Shown in pieces: positions 1 to 6,995 of a DNA stretch of 18,863 nucleotides; positions within the stretch are counted from its first letter, which is position 1; every line of letters begins with the position of its first letter. The stretch is taken from contig JAHIEN010000061.1 in the NCBI GenBank assembly GCA_018901615.1, positions 1-18,863 on the forward strand, in the 5' to 3' direction. Below the pieces are notes generated by a model. That model did no database searches, was not told where the DNA came from, and was given only the letters and a program-made list of their open reading frames with translations. This stretch comes from Candidatus Omnitrophota bacterium (GTDB lineage: Bacteria; Omnitrophota; Gorgyraeia; Gorgyraeales; Gorgyraeaceae). Both the position numbers and the translations under genes were made by a program.

Positions 1-1
1 A

Positions 2-94
2 ATAGAGATATTTGAGATTATTAAGCAGCTTACGCAGCCGGCAAAATCAAAGCCAAAGCCTCAGATAGGTTTTAGGTCAGATCCAAAATGGTAA
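2..94 (+). CDS. Possible 3' end of a plus-strand CDS (partial, unknown)
   Basis: The frame starting at base 2 stays open for 31 codons and stops with TAA at 92-94. It reads IEIFEIIKQL and later ends in GFRSDPKW. The tail is basic and proline/lysine-rich (PAKSKPKP), plausible for the C-terminus of a DNA-binding or transposase-like protein, but I do not recognise it. A frame this short stays open by chance about a quarter of the time, so the call is weak. In its favour, a perfect 14-bp inverted repeat begins two bases after the stop. It would be the only plus-strand gene in the window. Confidence 0.3.
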   Translation: MEIFEIIKQLTQPAKSKPKPQIGFRSDPKW

Positions 95-95
95 G

Positions 96-206
96 CTTTA
101 AGGTTCCAAATTGGAACCTTAAAGAAGTTTATATCGACCCCTAATTCCGGGTTATCAAGGGTCGATGGGTTTATAAAGGGTATAAAACCCTTTGCCGGGG
201 GACCCC
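96..206. repeat. Cluster of four consecutive inverted repeats
   Basis: Four hairpin-forming repeats follow in about 110 bp. The first has 14-bp perfect arms (96-109 and 111-124, CTTTAAGGTTCCAA with a 1-nt centre). The second has 8-bp arms (133-140 and 159-166, ATCGACCC/GGGTCGAT). The third has 7-bp arms around a 5-nt loop (175-181 and 187-193, AAAGGGT/ACCCTTT). The fourth is CGGG/CCCG at 195-206. None has a clear T-tract. They may act as a structured 3' end for the partial plus-strand frame or be remnants of a repeat element. Confidence 0.6.
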
Positions 207-344
207 GAACCACTCGCCCCAGAGCCAGGATAGAGAGGGGCTCGGGTACGGGGCAGGGAGGCGTAAATTTCCCTGTACCAAGCATAATCCGGCCTGTAAA
301 GGCCCAATATGGGGCTAATCTTACCTATTAAAAGACATTCCCAG

Positions 345-384
345 AGAGAGATTGCTTCGCTCACTGCGTTCGCTCGCAATGACA
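345..384 (-). repeat. REP-like intergenic palindrome (TGTCATTGCGAGCGAA type)
   Basis: Read on the minus strand this begins TGTCATTGCGAGCGAA and ends GAAGCAATCTC. The outer arms ATTGC (351-355) and GCAAT (376-380) enclose a TTCGCTC/TTCGCTC-rich core. I recognise this as the kind of short imperfect palindrome found in many copies between genes of diverse bacteria. Whether it is multicopy in this genome cannot be seen from one window. Confidence 0.6.
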
Positions 385-452
385 ATGAGAGGAAACCCAC
401 CAGGACAAAGAGAGCTTATCCACAGGGTTTTAACATAATGACGTAAGTCGTT

Positions 453-480
453 GAGCCATATATACTTATGGCTCTTTTCT
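453..480 (+). terminator. Terminator-like hairpin
   Basis: An 8-bp stem GAGCCATA (453-460) / TATGGCTC (467-474) encloses a 6-nt loop and is followed by TTTTCT on the plus strand. This has the form of a weak rho-independent terminator for plus-strand transcription. It could end a transcript from the possible plus-strand gene at the left edge, although it lies about 360 bp after that stop. Confidence 0.4.
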
Positions 481-631
481 CTATATAGCCAAGTTAACAT
501 AAGATACATTATAGGCGGTTAGGCTCAATCGTAAAGGAACCAGGTCTATATGGCCAAAACCCTCTGAGCACGCCTTAATCTTCCCCTATATACCAATCTT
601 TTGCTTTAATCTCTTACCGGTAGGCTTCCCA

Positions 632-886
632 TTACCTCTCCTGGTGGGATTTTGCGTATTGAATGGCATATCTATCCAAAAGCCCAAAAGCTCGCGTATC
701 ATCTGTTTTTTGCAGCTTATCAATGATCTTCTTCTTTGTCTTTTCAATATTTGTCATTGCTGTGCATATCTTAACTGTGGTTTTAATAGTCACGCCGGCC
801 AGTTTTTCCCCCACGCCAGCTTCAGCCGAGGCCGGGTTTTTCAAAAAGAAAATCATAGCCAATAATAAAACCACTCTCATTCTCAT
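632..886 (-). CDS. Small exported protein, unknown function (84 aa)
   Basis: I do not recognise this protein. It opens with a Sec-type signal peptide, MRMRVVLLLAMIFFL, with a likely cleavage after NPASA at about residue 22. The mature part of about 60 residues is lysine-rich and predicted helical. It has a single cysteine (KICTAM) and no known motif. I chose ATG 886 because AAGGG lies just upstream and the signal peptide begins there; a longer frame to 928 would overlap the end of the upstream gene and precede the signal sequence. It is the last gene of a run of exported proteins. Its size leaves open that it is a truncated remnant. Confidence 0.55.
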   Translation of the reverse strand: MRMRVVLLLAMIFFLKNPASAEAGVGEKLAGVTIKTTVKICTAMTNIEKTKKKIIDKLQKTDDTRAFGLLDRYAIQYAKSHQER

Positions 887-917
887 AATGCCCTTATCTT
901 GCGTCATTTGGAGACAG

Positions 918-1835
918 CTACCGTTCACGCTTAAGCTCTAAATCTCCCCAATACAGTGTATCGCCATCATCACTAAGCGCGACTGTCATGGTGATATCAT
1001 AAGGCACTGTAACTGTAAGGCGGCCATTAACGCCACCTGAGTGCTGCCAGGGGTAACTTCTCCCTTTGGCGCGATTTCCATCAATCCTGCCGCTAAAATA
1101 CAAATAGTTTTGAGGAGAGCGCGTTTCTTGGTAATTACGATTTATTACGCCGAACTCAACTATCCTCATCTCTATCTGGTCTCCGATCAGTTCAATCTCA
1201 TATACAGTATCCGGACTATACCAGGTTACGCCATCAAATGTGGCTTCATTGCGACCACCAAGCCATCTCCCATTAAGCTTTTCAGTCCAGGGTTTCTCAG
1301 GCTCAGCTTCGTAATCATCTATCCGCACTGTTGGCGCGTAAATCTCTTCCAGTCTCTTCTTCTCAATAGCGTACTCTAATCCGGCGATCTTTTTTTCAAT
1401 ATCCATGGCGTCTTCCGCATTTGGAGCTGCTAATAAGTACAGCTTGAGCGCATTGATAGCATCTGAATATTCTTCAGCCTTTTCATATACCAAGCCGGCA
1501 TTATAGTAATATCGCGCTACCCAGGGAGCGATCTTAAGCGCTTTTTCATATTCTGCTGCCGCGTCAAGATAGTCTGATTTTGTATTAGCCAGGTTTACGG
1601 CAGATTCAGCGCGTCCTTCAAAGCGAATTGCTTCTTTTGGGATGCTGGGAGGCTTTTTTAACGTAAGAACAAATGCTATGATTTCTTCCCTTAGCTCCCG
1701 CTCTTCACTGCTGCCTTTTTCTGCTACCTTCAAAAGGAGAATATCATCATCAAGCGCTTCATTAGCACAGATATTTCCTGAATAAAAAATATTCACCATG
1801 AAAATTGCCGCTAATAAAAATATAAATCTTTTCAT
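918..1835 (-). CDS. Exported TPR protein with beta-rich C-terminal domain (305 aa)
   Basis: The N-terminus is a signal peptide (MKRFIFLLAAIFMVNIF, cleavage near NICA at about 24), so the protein is exported. Residues of about 75-150 form TPR-like helices (DYLDAAAEYEKALKIAP, then YYYNAGLVYEKAEEYSDAI), which usually mediate protein-protein contacts. From about 185 to the end lies a domain starting LNGRWLGGRNEATFDG that alternates hydrophobic and polar residues and looks all-beta, possibly a small barrel. The start has a strong GGGGGAG Shine-Dalgarno. The stop is TAG. The gene at 2771-3532 is a paralogue with the same layout, pointing to a local duplication. No catalytic motif is visible and the function is unknown. 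Confidence 0.8.
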   Translation of the reverse strand: MKRFIFLLAAIFMVNIFYSGNICANEALDDDILLLKVAEKGSSEERELREEIIAFVLTLKKPPSIPKEAIRFEGRAESAVNLANTKSDYLDAAAEYEKALKIAPWVARYYYNAGLVYEKAEEYSDAINALKLYLLAAPNAEDAMDIEKKIAGLEYAIEKKRLEEIYAPTVRIDDYEAEPEKPWTEKLNGRWLGGRNEATFDGVTWYSPDTVYEIELIGDQIEMRIVEFGVINRNYQETRSPQNYLYFSGRIDGNRAKGRSYPWQHSGGVNGRLTVTVPYDITMTVALSDDGDTLYWGDLELKRER

Positions 1836-1860
1836 GCGCTCCCCCTATAGATACCTGGAT

Positions 1861-2778
1861 TTATTCTTCTATTTTTTTCTTCAGTAATTCCCTGACTTTT
1901 ATAGCAGTTCGCCCGAAAAGGCCTCTTCTTCCTTCTTCATATTCGTCTGCAAGGCCTCCGTCTGAAAGATCAGAAGACATAGACCTATCCACCCCATCCT
2001 GCATGCCCTTCATGGCGTACTGAAAGATATTCATATTAAGCTCTTTCATTTCTTTCCGCATTTCTTTAAACTCTTCATAGCGTTCTTTTATATAAGTAAC
2101 GCCCGGTATCTTACCAAGCGTCATTTCAAACGTACTGGTATATGTCCAGTCTATAAAATCCTGCTTGGTTTTTTCATATCCTTTTACTGCTCCTTCAACG
2201 ATAATGTTTTTCTTTCCGGAAAACTTAGCCTTGGTTGTTTTTAGTTTAAGTTCTTTTTGCGGACTGTATGACTTTAATCCAAGAGGTGATGGAATTTCAC
2301 GGGTCTTTAAGCCTTTGAGTTTCAGGCCTGTGCCAGAACCTATTGTCTTAAGTCCGCTTGATGTCGAGGCACCTTTAAGAGAAGAAGTTAATTCTGATTT
2401 TTTTCTTTGGAATTCTTCCTCTTCTCTTATTTCTTCTTCTAAGCGACGGACCCTTTCTTCTTTTTCTCTTTTTATTTTTTCCAGTCGCTTTTTCTCTCTT
2501 CCTTGTTCTAATGCCGCTCCCTGTTGCCTAATTTCCCAGGAATTATCATATGAGTCATCATAACCACCATAACTATCTCCACCGTCATAGCCTCCTGTAT
2601 CGCTGCTTCCGCAACACTCTGCTTCATGCGCTGCACGTATACTGGAAATATAATCCCAATCACTGCCAGAACCTTCTCCGTAAGTCTGTCCGCAACAAGG
2701 GCAGCTGTCAGCAAAGGCAATGCCTGTTATTGCTAAAATAGTACAGCCTATTATAAATAAAATAATTCGCTTATTCAT
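1861..2778 (-). CDS. Exported protein with CxxC/HxxxC zinc-finger-like motif and coiled coil (305 aa)
   Basis: The signal peptide MNKRIILFIIGCTILAI ends near AFA/DS (about residue 23). The mature N-terminus carries CPCCG, then about 27 residues on HEAECC. This gives a C-x2-C ... H-x3-C spacing like a C2HC zinc finger, which is unusual in an exported protein. A glycine/aspartate/tyrosine-rich linker follows (about 60-80), then a charged coiled coil (about 85-130, rich in E, K and R), and a helical domain to the C-terminus. I set the start at ATG 2778 because its first bases overlap the stop of the upstream gene by 8 nt (ATGAATAA), which implies translational coupling. A frame extends to 2826, but the signal peptide fixes the start. 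Function unknown. Confidence 0.75.
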   Translation of the reverse strand: MNKRIILFIIGCTILAITGIAFADSCPCCGQTYGEGSGSDWDYISSIRAAHEAECCGSSDTGGYDGGDSYGGYDDSYDNSWEIRQQGAALEQGREKKRLEKIKREKEERVRRLEEEIREEEEFQRKKSELTSSLKGASTSSGLKTIGSGTGLKLKGLKTREIPSPLGLKSYSPQKELKLKTTKAKFSGKKNIIVEGAVKGYEKTKQDFIDWTYTSTFEMTLGKIPGVTYIKERYEEFKEMRKEMKELNMNIFQYAMKGMQDGVDRSMSSDLSDGGLADEYEEGRRGLFGRTAIKVRELLKKKIEE

Positions 2779-3532
2779 GTCGTACAAGTACGCGCCTGAC
2801 ATAGGTTTTCGCTTTCTGCTGACCATGGATTATAACTACCTCATAGTTTAATCGGATAATATCTCCATCAGGATCTACAGAGCCTTCCATGTCATACTCC
2901 CGCATTCCTCCATTGTCATAATCTAATACCCGGCCTGAAATAATATTACCCTCAACCGTTAAATAGTATTTTCTGTTGGGAGGGTTGATGTTTCCCTCTG
3001 GAAAATAAGGTACCATCTTAAATTCATTTCCTGCCTTGGTTATTCTGTAAAACATCGTCCATGAGTCATAGGGATCAGTTCCTTCTTCGATCCAAGCCCC
3101 TGCGATATTCATCTTAGCTTCTTCTAAAGCCTTCTGATTTTCCTTTACAACCTGCCTAGCTGTTTCCTCTTTGCGATATTCAATCTCATAAATTAATTCC
3201 TGGACAGCCTCAGCATCGGATGCATTGGGGGCTTTTTCAAGATAGATATTTAGATTTTCAATTGCCCTATCATACTGACCGGCTTTATCAAGAACAATGC
3301 CAAGATTATAGTAAGCTTCTACCAGATCAGGATCAGTTGCGATCGCCTGTTCAAATTCTTCAGCAACTCTTAAAAAACCCGACTAATCTTTAGCCATACT
3401 AACAGCTGTCCGCCCCCTTACCATAAATTTCTTTGCATCAGCTGTATTTTCTGCTGATAAAGCTAAACTATTAAATACGGCACATATAAAAAACAACATG
3501 CCTATTATTACAGCTTTATACCTGTTAGACAT
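2771..3532 (-). pseudogene. Exported TPR protein paralogue interrupted by an in-frame amber codon
   Basis: From ATG 3532, which has a strong GGAGGAG ribosome site, one frame runs 254 codons to TAA at 2771-2773. It is broken only by TAG at codon 50 (3383-3385). It opens with a signal peptide (MSNRYKAVIIGMLFFICAVF), then TPR-like helices (VAEEFEQAIATDPDLVEAYYNLGIVLDKA), then a beta-rich domain (NIAGAWIEEGTDPYDSW). It aligns with the protein at 918-1835: AVSMAKD-stop-SGFLRVA against AVNLANTKSDYLDAA. The stop therefore sits where the paralogue has lysine, one base change from AAG. TAG ends the 918-1835 gene, so it is a normal stop here. The simplest readings are a recent nonsense mutation, a sequencing error, or low-level read-through. 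The part after the stop lacks a convincing start until ATG 3112. Confidence 0.8.
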
Positions 3533-3559
3533 AACTCCTCCTTAGCGCACCACCAAATC

Positions 3560-3997
3560 CTATATAAACTTAAGTAATTTTAACCCTGTTTTTGGATCCA
3601 GATTTTTCCTGGCCTTAATACCCTTTAATTCAAATATAATTGCCTCAATTAGTAAAAATACCTTAGAGTCTTTCCTAATACACCCTGATAATGTTTTTTT
3701 GCCTTTGCCCAGGGTTCCATGGATATGTATTTCAGGCCCTTTTTGCCCCTTAAAAATAGTACCAATTCCTACTACTTCCCATGCATCCTTAAAGGTCTCC
3801 CAATGCGGCTTTGGTGGTATTTTAGGCCTTTTTGGGCCAGTAACAACATGACCCTCCCTCAAAGCCCCAATCAGCACCAAAACACCTGCTGAAATACGCT
3901 CCTTTTTGGCTAATTTCTTGAGTTCATCCAGCAAGACATCCCCATCATCAAATCTTGCTAAAATCACACGTTTTATCTGACCTTTAGTGTATTGCAT
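3560..3997 (-). CDS. DUF296/PPC-domain protein (145 aa)
   Basis: The length and the block GPEIHIHGTLGKG (HIHG at residues 91-94), followed by SGCIRKDSKVFLLIEAIIFEL, match the PPC/DUF296 family (the plant and prokaryote conserved domain, known from AT-hook proteins of plants and stand-alone bacterial proteins). The family folds as a trimer. Bacterial members are thought to bind nucleic acid or a small ligand, with conserved histidines that may hold metal. The N-terminus (VILARFDDGDVLLDELKKLAKKERISAGVLVLIGALR) is the typical start of the domain. AGAGGA lies about 11 nt before the ATG. It stands 27 nt upstream of the exported-protein genes and is probably co-transcribed. The exact role is unknown. 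Confidence 0.8.
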   Translation of the reverse strand: MQYTKGQIKRVILARFDDGDVLLDELKKLAKKERISAGVLVLIGALREGHVVTGPKRPKIPPKPHWETFKDAWEVVGIGTIFKGQKGPEIHIHGTLGKGKKTLSGCIRKDSKVFLLIEAIIFELKGIKARKNLDPKTGLKLLKFI

Positions 3998-4051
3998 ATG
4001 AATCGTAATCCTCTCAAGGCAGCCTCACCCTTACCTAATTCTTTATAAAAA

Positions 4052-4378
4052 TCACAAATCGTTTTCTTTCTTCTGAGACTTATCCTCTTTTTCTGAGCGA
4101 TTCACTTCATCAGCGTAATTGAGCTGAAGGTTGGCCATGCCGTCTGAGATGATTCTTTCTTCGATATCGCTTAAGTTTCCTTTTGTTTTTTCCTTTAACA
4201 TTGAAAGCAATTCAATGATCCCCTGCGCCGCTTCCAGGTTCTTTTCTATTTTACCTGTTAATTGATTCATGGTTTTCCCTAAATGCTGCATCCCTGAACT
4301 TACCAAAGCGGAAATATACTGAATAAACATAAATTCCGAAAACTCCTCTTTGCTGATCTTTTGAACTTCTTCTGCCAT
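4052..4378 (-). CDS. DUF1844 family protein (108 aa)
   Basis: The sequence FSEFMFIQYISALVSSGMQHLG followed by EAAQGIIELLSMLKEKTKGNLSDIEERII is the signature of the short helical DUF1844 family, found widely in delta-proteobacteria, Planctomycetes and related candidate phyla, with no known function. The C-terminal 20 residues are highly charged and probably disordered. ATG 4378 is preceded by GGAGG with 5-nt spacing. It begins 12 nt after the YjbQ-like gene, so the two share a transcript. Confidence 0.85.
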   Translation of the reverse strand: MAEEVQKISKEEFSEFMFIQYISALVSSGMQHLGKTMNQLTGKIEKNLEAAQGIIELLSMLKEKTKGNLSDIEERIISDGMANLQLNYADEVNRSEKEDKSQKKENDL

Positions 4379-4390
4379 CGGTCCCTCCTA

Positions 4391-4807
4391 TTATTCGCCT
4401 ATGATCTTTACAAGAACCCTTTTATTGCGCCGGCCATCGAATTCGCCGTAAAAGATCTGCTCCCATGGCCCAAAATCAAGCCTGCCGCCTGTAATAGCCA
4501 CTACGACTTCCCTGCCCATCAAGGTCCTTTTCAAGTGCGCGTCACCATTATCCTCACCGGTCAGATTATGTTTGTATTTTTTAATATCGTAAGGGGCGAG
4601 CTTCTCAGTCCATTCAAGAAAATCCTGGTGTAACCCCTTCTCATTGTCATTTATAAAAATACTGGAAGTAATATGCATGCTGTTTACAAGGCATAACCCT
4701 TCTTGTATCTTGCTTTTCCTGATGGCTGCTTCAACCTGCGATGTGATATTTACGATCTCGTACCGATTTTTTGTATTAAACGTGAGGTGTTCTGTATATG
4801 TCTTCAT
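4391..4807 (-). CDS. YjbQ/UPF0047 family, secondary thiamine-phosphate synthase-like (138 aa)
   Basis: Full-length member of the YjbQ family (usual length about 135-140 aa). The conserved blocks are present in order: NSMHITSSIFINDNE (His45), NGDAHLKRTLMG (88-99), and GGRLDFGPWEQIFYGEFDGRR (about 107-127). The histidines form a metal site in solved structures of the family. YjbQ complements loss of ThiE in some bacteria, which gave it the name secondary thiamine-phosphate synthase, but its physiological reaction is unsettled. ATG 4807 has only a weak GAGAG site. A stronger AGGAGG lies 15 nt upstream beside a three-codon frame (ATG AGA GCG TAA). No thiamine gene is adjacent. Confidence 0.85.
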   Translation of the reverse strand: MKTYTEHLTFNTKNRYEIVNITSQVEAAIRKSKIQEGLCLVNSMHITSSIFINDNEKGLHQDFLEWTEKLAPYDIKKYKHNLTGEDNGDAHLKRTLMGREVVVAITGGRLDFGPWEQIFYGEFDGRRNKRVLVKIIGE

Positions 4808-4840
4808 GTTACGCTCTCATGGCCTCCTGGTATGTTGACC

Positions 4841-5233
4841 TCAATCTATCGCGCATTTTTTGCGCATTTTTTTCTTTTCAGAACGCATCTTCTTGTCCCT
4901 GAGCATTTTTTCTTTGGCTCTTTTGGAACGTTTTCGCTTCTGACGCCTTATCTTTTCTCTTTTCTTCTCTTCCTCAGCTTTTCTACCCAGCATAAGCGAT
5001 TCGATTTTATTAACCAGGATTCTCCTGGCAAGAAATCGATTCAAGGCCTGAGAACGTTCTTCCTGGCACTTGACCTCGATGCCTGTAGGCCTGTGCTTTA
5101 TATAAACGCATGAGGATGTCTTATTGACCTTTTGTCCGCCCTTCTTGCTTGAGCGTATAAACTTCTCTTCTAAATCCGCTTCTTTTATGCCCAATGAACC
5201 CATTTTTAGCTTCAATATCTCTTCTTTGTCCAT
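4841..5233 (-). CDS. Peptide-chain-release-factor-like protein, ArfB/YaeJ type (130 aa)
   Basis: The catalytic GGQ motif is present in SSKKGGQKVNKTSS (about residues 28-41), followed by the RF-1 domain blocks KHRPTGIEVKCQEERSQALNRFLARRIL. There is no stop-codon recognition domain. The C-terminal 45 residues are almost all lysine, arginine and glutamate, matching the basic tail that ArfB/YaeJ/ICT1 proteins insert into the empty mRNA channel. It therefore probably hydrolyses peptidyl-tRNA on stalled ribosomes. Small RF-like proteins of unproven activity share the same features, so the rescue role is inferred. The start follows the permease stop by 4 nt and lacks a clear Shine-Dalgarno, suggesting coupling. 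Confidence 0.8.
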   Translation of the reverse strand: MDKEEILKLKMGSLGIKEADLEEKFIRSSKKGGQKVNKTSSCVYIKHRPTGIEVKCQEERSQALNRFLARRILVNKIESLMLGRKAEEEKKREKIRRQKRKRSKRAKEKMLRDKKMRSEKKKMRKKCAID

Positions 5234-5237
5234 TATT

Positions 5238-5726
5238 TTATCTTATAAATTTGCTGAGAAACTGCGCAGAAAACCCCGCGATAGGCGGAAGTATTAATAC
5301 GCTTATAAATCTTATAAAAGCAAATCTCCATCCGATTATACCTACTTCTATGGGTAGCCTGCTAAACGCCCACAGTGACCAGCCTGTCAAATAAGCCACC
5401 AATGTGCCCATGCTAGCTCCGGAACGCAATAGCCCTGCTACAAGCGGCATGCTTACATAAGGGCCTCCTGGCGTAAACGCGCCTGCTACCGTGCCGATCA
5501 ATATCCCTTTTACCCCGGACTCATTCCCTATCCATTTTGCTATTGCCTCTTGAGGCAATAGCACCCGCACCATGCCAGCTATTATAAGCGCGAGAACGAG
5601 CAAAGGAAGTATCTGCAGGGTCATAACCATGGCCTCCCTCAAGCCATTTACATGCTCTCCCTTATAGTAGCCTATCAAAACCAGAACCACTGCCAGCACA
5701 GCCATGACTATAGTAGGCATCAGCAT
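5238..5726 (-). CDS. Half-size UPF0718/DUF318-like permease (162 aa)
   Basis: An integral membrane protein with about four to five hydrophobic segments. It carries the motif GAFTPGGPYVSMPLVAGLL, typical of the UPF0718 (ArsP/YraQ-related) permeases, along with a preceding WIGNESGVKGILIGT. Usual UPF0718 proteins are about 300 aa with two such halves; this is a single half, so it may form a homodimer. I chose ATG 5726 because GAGGAGAG sits 8 nt upstream. An upstream ATG at 5756 is in frame, lacks a Shine-Dalgarno and would add ten polar residues. Its substrate is unknown. Confidence 0.75.
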   Translation of the reverse strand: MLMPTIVMAVLAVVLVLIGYYKGEHVNGLREAMVMTLQILPLLVLALIIAGMVRVLLPQEAIAKWIGNESGVKGILIGTVAGAFTPGGPYVSMPLVAGLLRSGASMGTLVAYLTGWSLWAFSRLPIEVGIIGWRFAFIRFISVLILPPIAGFSAQFLSKFIR

Positions 5727-5764
5727 CTCAAAATCTCTCCTCTTGCTTATTGTCATTTTATCTT

Positions 5765-6418
5765 TTATCGGCCTGGATAACCTATTGGCTGTGTGAGTAT
5801 TACTCTTTGATCATCTTTGAGGTTCATGATCTTGGCCAGAGATGATTTATCCACCCAGCCAAGGACAACTGTCGCCAATCCTTCAGACGCGCAAAAAAGA
5901 TACACATTCTGGCTCATAAATCCTGTATCAATCGCTGAGGAAGATACCTTATCTTCGTCATTGCCGTCTATTTTTGAAAAATCAGCAACATATATGAGGT
6001 TTAAAGGAGCGGTTTGCGTAAAAGATTGAAGCCCTGTAAATTCGCGAATATCTTTAGCCATGACAGGGTCCAAGATATGTTTCCCGGCATTGTATAGGTA
6101 TAGTCCTTTTTTCATAGCTACATATATATCGATCTCCTGGCTATTCTTTGCTGTGGGAGCGGTGCGCTTTCCCGAATCAGGCCTGTTCACCCCTGAAGCA
6201 GCCCATAAAAGATCAGAGATGATCTCGAGTGGCAGTTCTTTTTCGCTGAATTCTCGGGCGCTCTGCCTTTTTTTAAGCGCCTGCGTCAATGATTTTCCCT
6301 CTTCAATCTGAGGACTTAAAAGCTCTATAGGCCGTAATTCTTCAGCAAAGGCAATAGAATTAGCCCCTAAAAAAATCAACAGCGCCGCAATGCTGATTAA
6401 AATCTTATTTCCATTCAT
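5765..6418 (-). CDS. Exported SagB-type nitroreductase-like protein (217 aa)
   Basis: Residues 1-25 form a clear Sec signal peptide (ILISIAALLIFLGANSIAFA). The rest matches the nitroreductase/SagB-type FMN-dependent oxidoreductases: KKRQSAREFSEKELPLEIISDLLWAASGVNR, then GKRTAPTAKNSQEIDIYVA, a central segment, and a C-terminal FMSQNVYLFCASEGLATVVLGW block. The length fits the small secreted subgroup. Most family members are cytoplasmic flavoproteins, so export is noteworthy: FMN would need to be bound before or after translocation. The start is two bases from the ACT gene stop, and the permease follows directly. The substrate is unknown. Confidence 0.8.
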   Translation of the reverse strand: MNGNKILISIAALLIFLGANSIAFAEELRPIELLSPQIEEGKSLTQALKKRQSAREFSEKELPLEIISDLLWAASGVNRPDSGKRTAPTAKNSQEIDIYVAMKKGLYLYNAGKHILDPVMAKDIREFTGLQSFTQTAPLNLIYVADFSKIDGNDEDKVSSSAIDTGFMSQNVYLFCASEGLATVVLGWVDKSSLAKIMNLKDDQRVILTQPIGYPGR

Positions 6419-6419
6419 C

Positions 6420-6836
6420 TTACACCGAATTTAGTATCTTAAAAGCGATGTCATTATTTGAAGTTGAAAATACCACCTTTGCCGCGCATCCTGATGAACA
6501 GGTCGTGCAATAAAAATAATCAATATTGATTCCATTGCCGGCAAGTAGTTCAGAAATATTCTTCAATGTCCCTGGCCTGTTCTCAAGCTCTACGACAATG
6601 ACTTCTCTCTCCTCGATATACTCATACCCGTTATTAACTAACTTTTCGATTGATTTTTGATTATCATCAGTTATAAATACCAGCATGCCTTCTGTGCCGG
6701 ACCGATTCGAATAGCCTGCTATTGTCTCCACGTTTATGCCGTGATCTACCAGAAATGACATCATGCGTGCTACCGCGCCTACCTCATTCTTGGTTCCTAC
6801 GTTGATCTCCTTTGTCCTTACCATATTTTTAATCAC
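6420..6836 (-). CDS. Tandem ACT-domain protein (138 aa)
   Basis: Two ACT-type ligand-binding domains lie in tandem: residues about 8-70 (NEVGAVARMMSFLVDHGINVETIAGYS) and about 75-135 (VVVELENRPGTLKNISELLAGNGINIDYFYCTT). Such stand-alone proteins bind amino acids or other small ligands and act as regulators; there is no enzyme domain. The second domain holds a CTTCSSGC cluster. The start is GTG 6836, 5 nt from AGGAGGG; the in-frame ATG at 6824 would be too far away. It is the first gene of the directon and has its own consensus-like promoter (6887-6915). Confidence 0.8.
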   Translation of the reverse strand: MIKNMVRTKEINVGTKNEVGAVARMMSFLVDHGINVETIAGYSNRSGTEGMLVFITDDNQKSIEKLVNNGYEYIEEREVIVVELENRPGTLKNISELLAGNGINIDYFYCTTCSSGCAAKVVFSTSNNDIAFKILNSV

Positions 6837-6886
6837 ACAGCCCTCCTTTAAAAAAAAGTGTTTACGCTCTATTTATTATAGTACCT

Positions 6887-6915
6887 ATTTTACACCTCTT
6901 GAGATTGATAGTCAA
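6887..6915 (-). promoter_or_regulatory. Sigma-70 promoter for the ACT-led operon
   Basis: TTGACT (6910-6915) and TAAAAT (6887-6892) are separated by 17 bp, about 50 bp upstream of the GTG start. A second TATAAT-like hexamer lies slightly further downstream (about 6874-6879). It lies between the cold-shock terminator and the ACT gene, so it marks the start of a new transcript. Confidence 0.7.
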
Positions 6916-6947
6916 TGACACATCGACACTTTGCTTAAAATCCAGAC

Positions 6948-6977
6948 AAAAAAAGACCCGCGAGTAATTTCCGCGGG
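6948..6977 (-). terminator. Rho-independent terminator after the cold-shock gene
   Basis: The stem CGCGGG/CCCGCG (6972-6977 and 6957-6962) encloses a 9-nt loop and is followed on the minus strand by a run of seven T (6948-6954). It begins about 18 nt after the cold-shock gene stop. TTTTTT on the other flank lets it act in both directions. Confidence 0.85.
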
Positions 6978-6995
6978 CCTTAATTTTTTGCCAGT

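Larger units (their letters stand above)
95..631. other. Non-coding stretch rich in repeats and hairpins
   Basis: I see no credible gene here. Short open frames are low-quality and overlap repeat sequence. The stretch holds the hairpin cluster at 96-206, a small hairpin at 292-305 (GGCCT/AGGCC), a REP-like repeat at 345-384 and a terminator-like hairpin at 453-480. Nothing was recognised in 481-631, which is the 3' flank of the small exported protein gene. Confidence 0.6.

Noticed and set aside
61..509. Three minus-strand open frames in the left intergenic region.
   Set aside because: They read through hairpins and a REP-like repeat, show no ribosome site and contain no recognisable protein features.
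2771..3532. Genome-wide recoding of TAG as a sense codon.
   Set aside because: The adjacent gene at 918-1835 ends with TAG at a natural C-terminus, so TAG works as a stop here.
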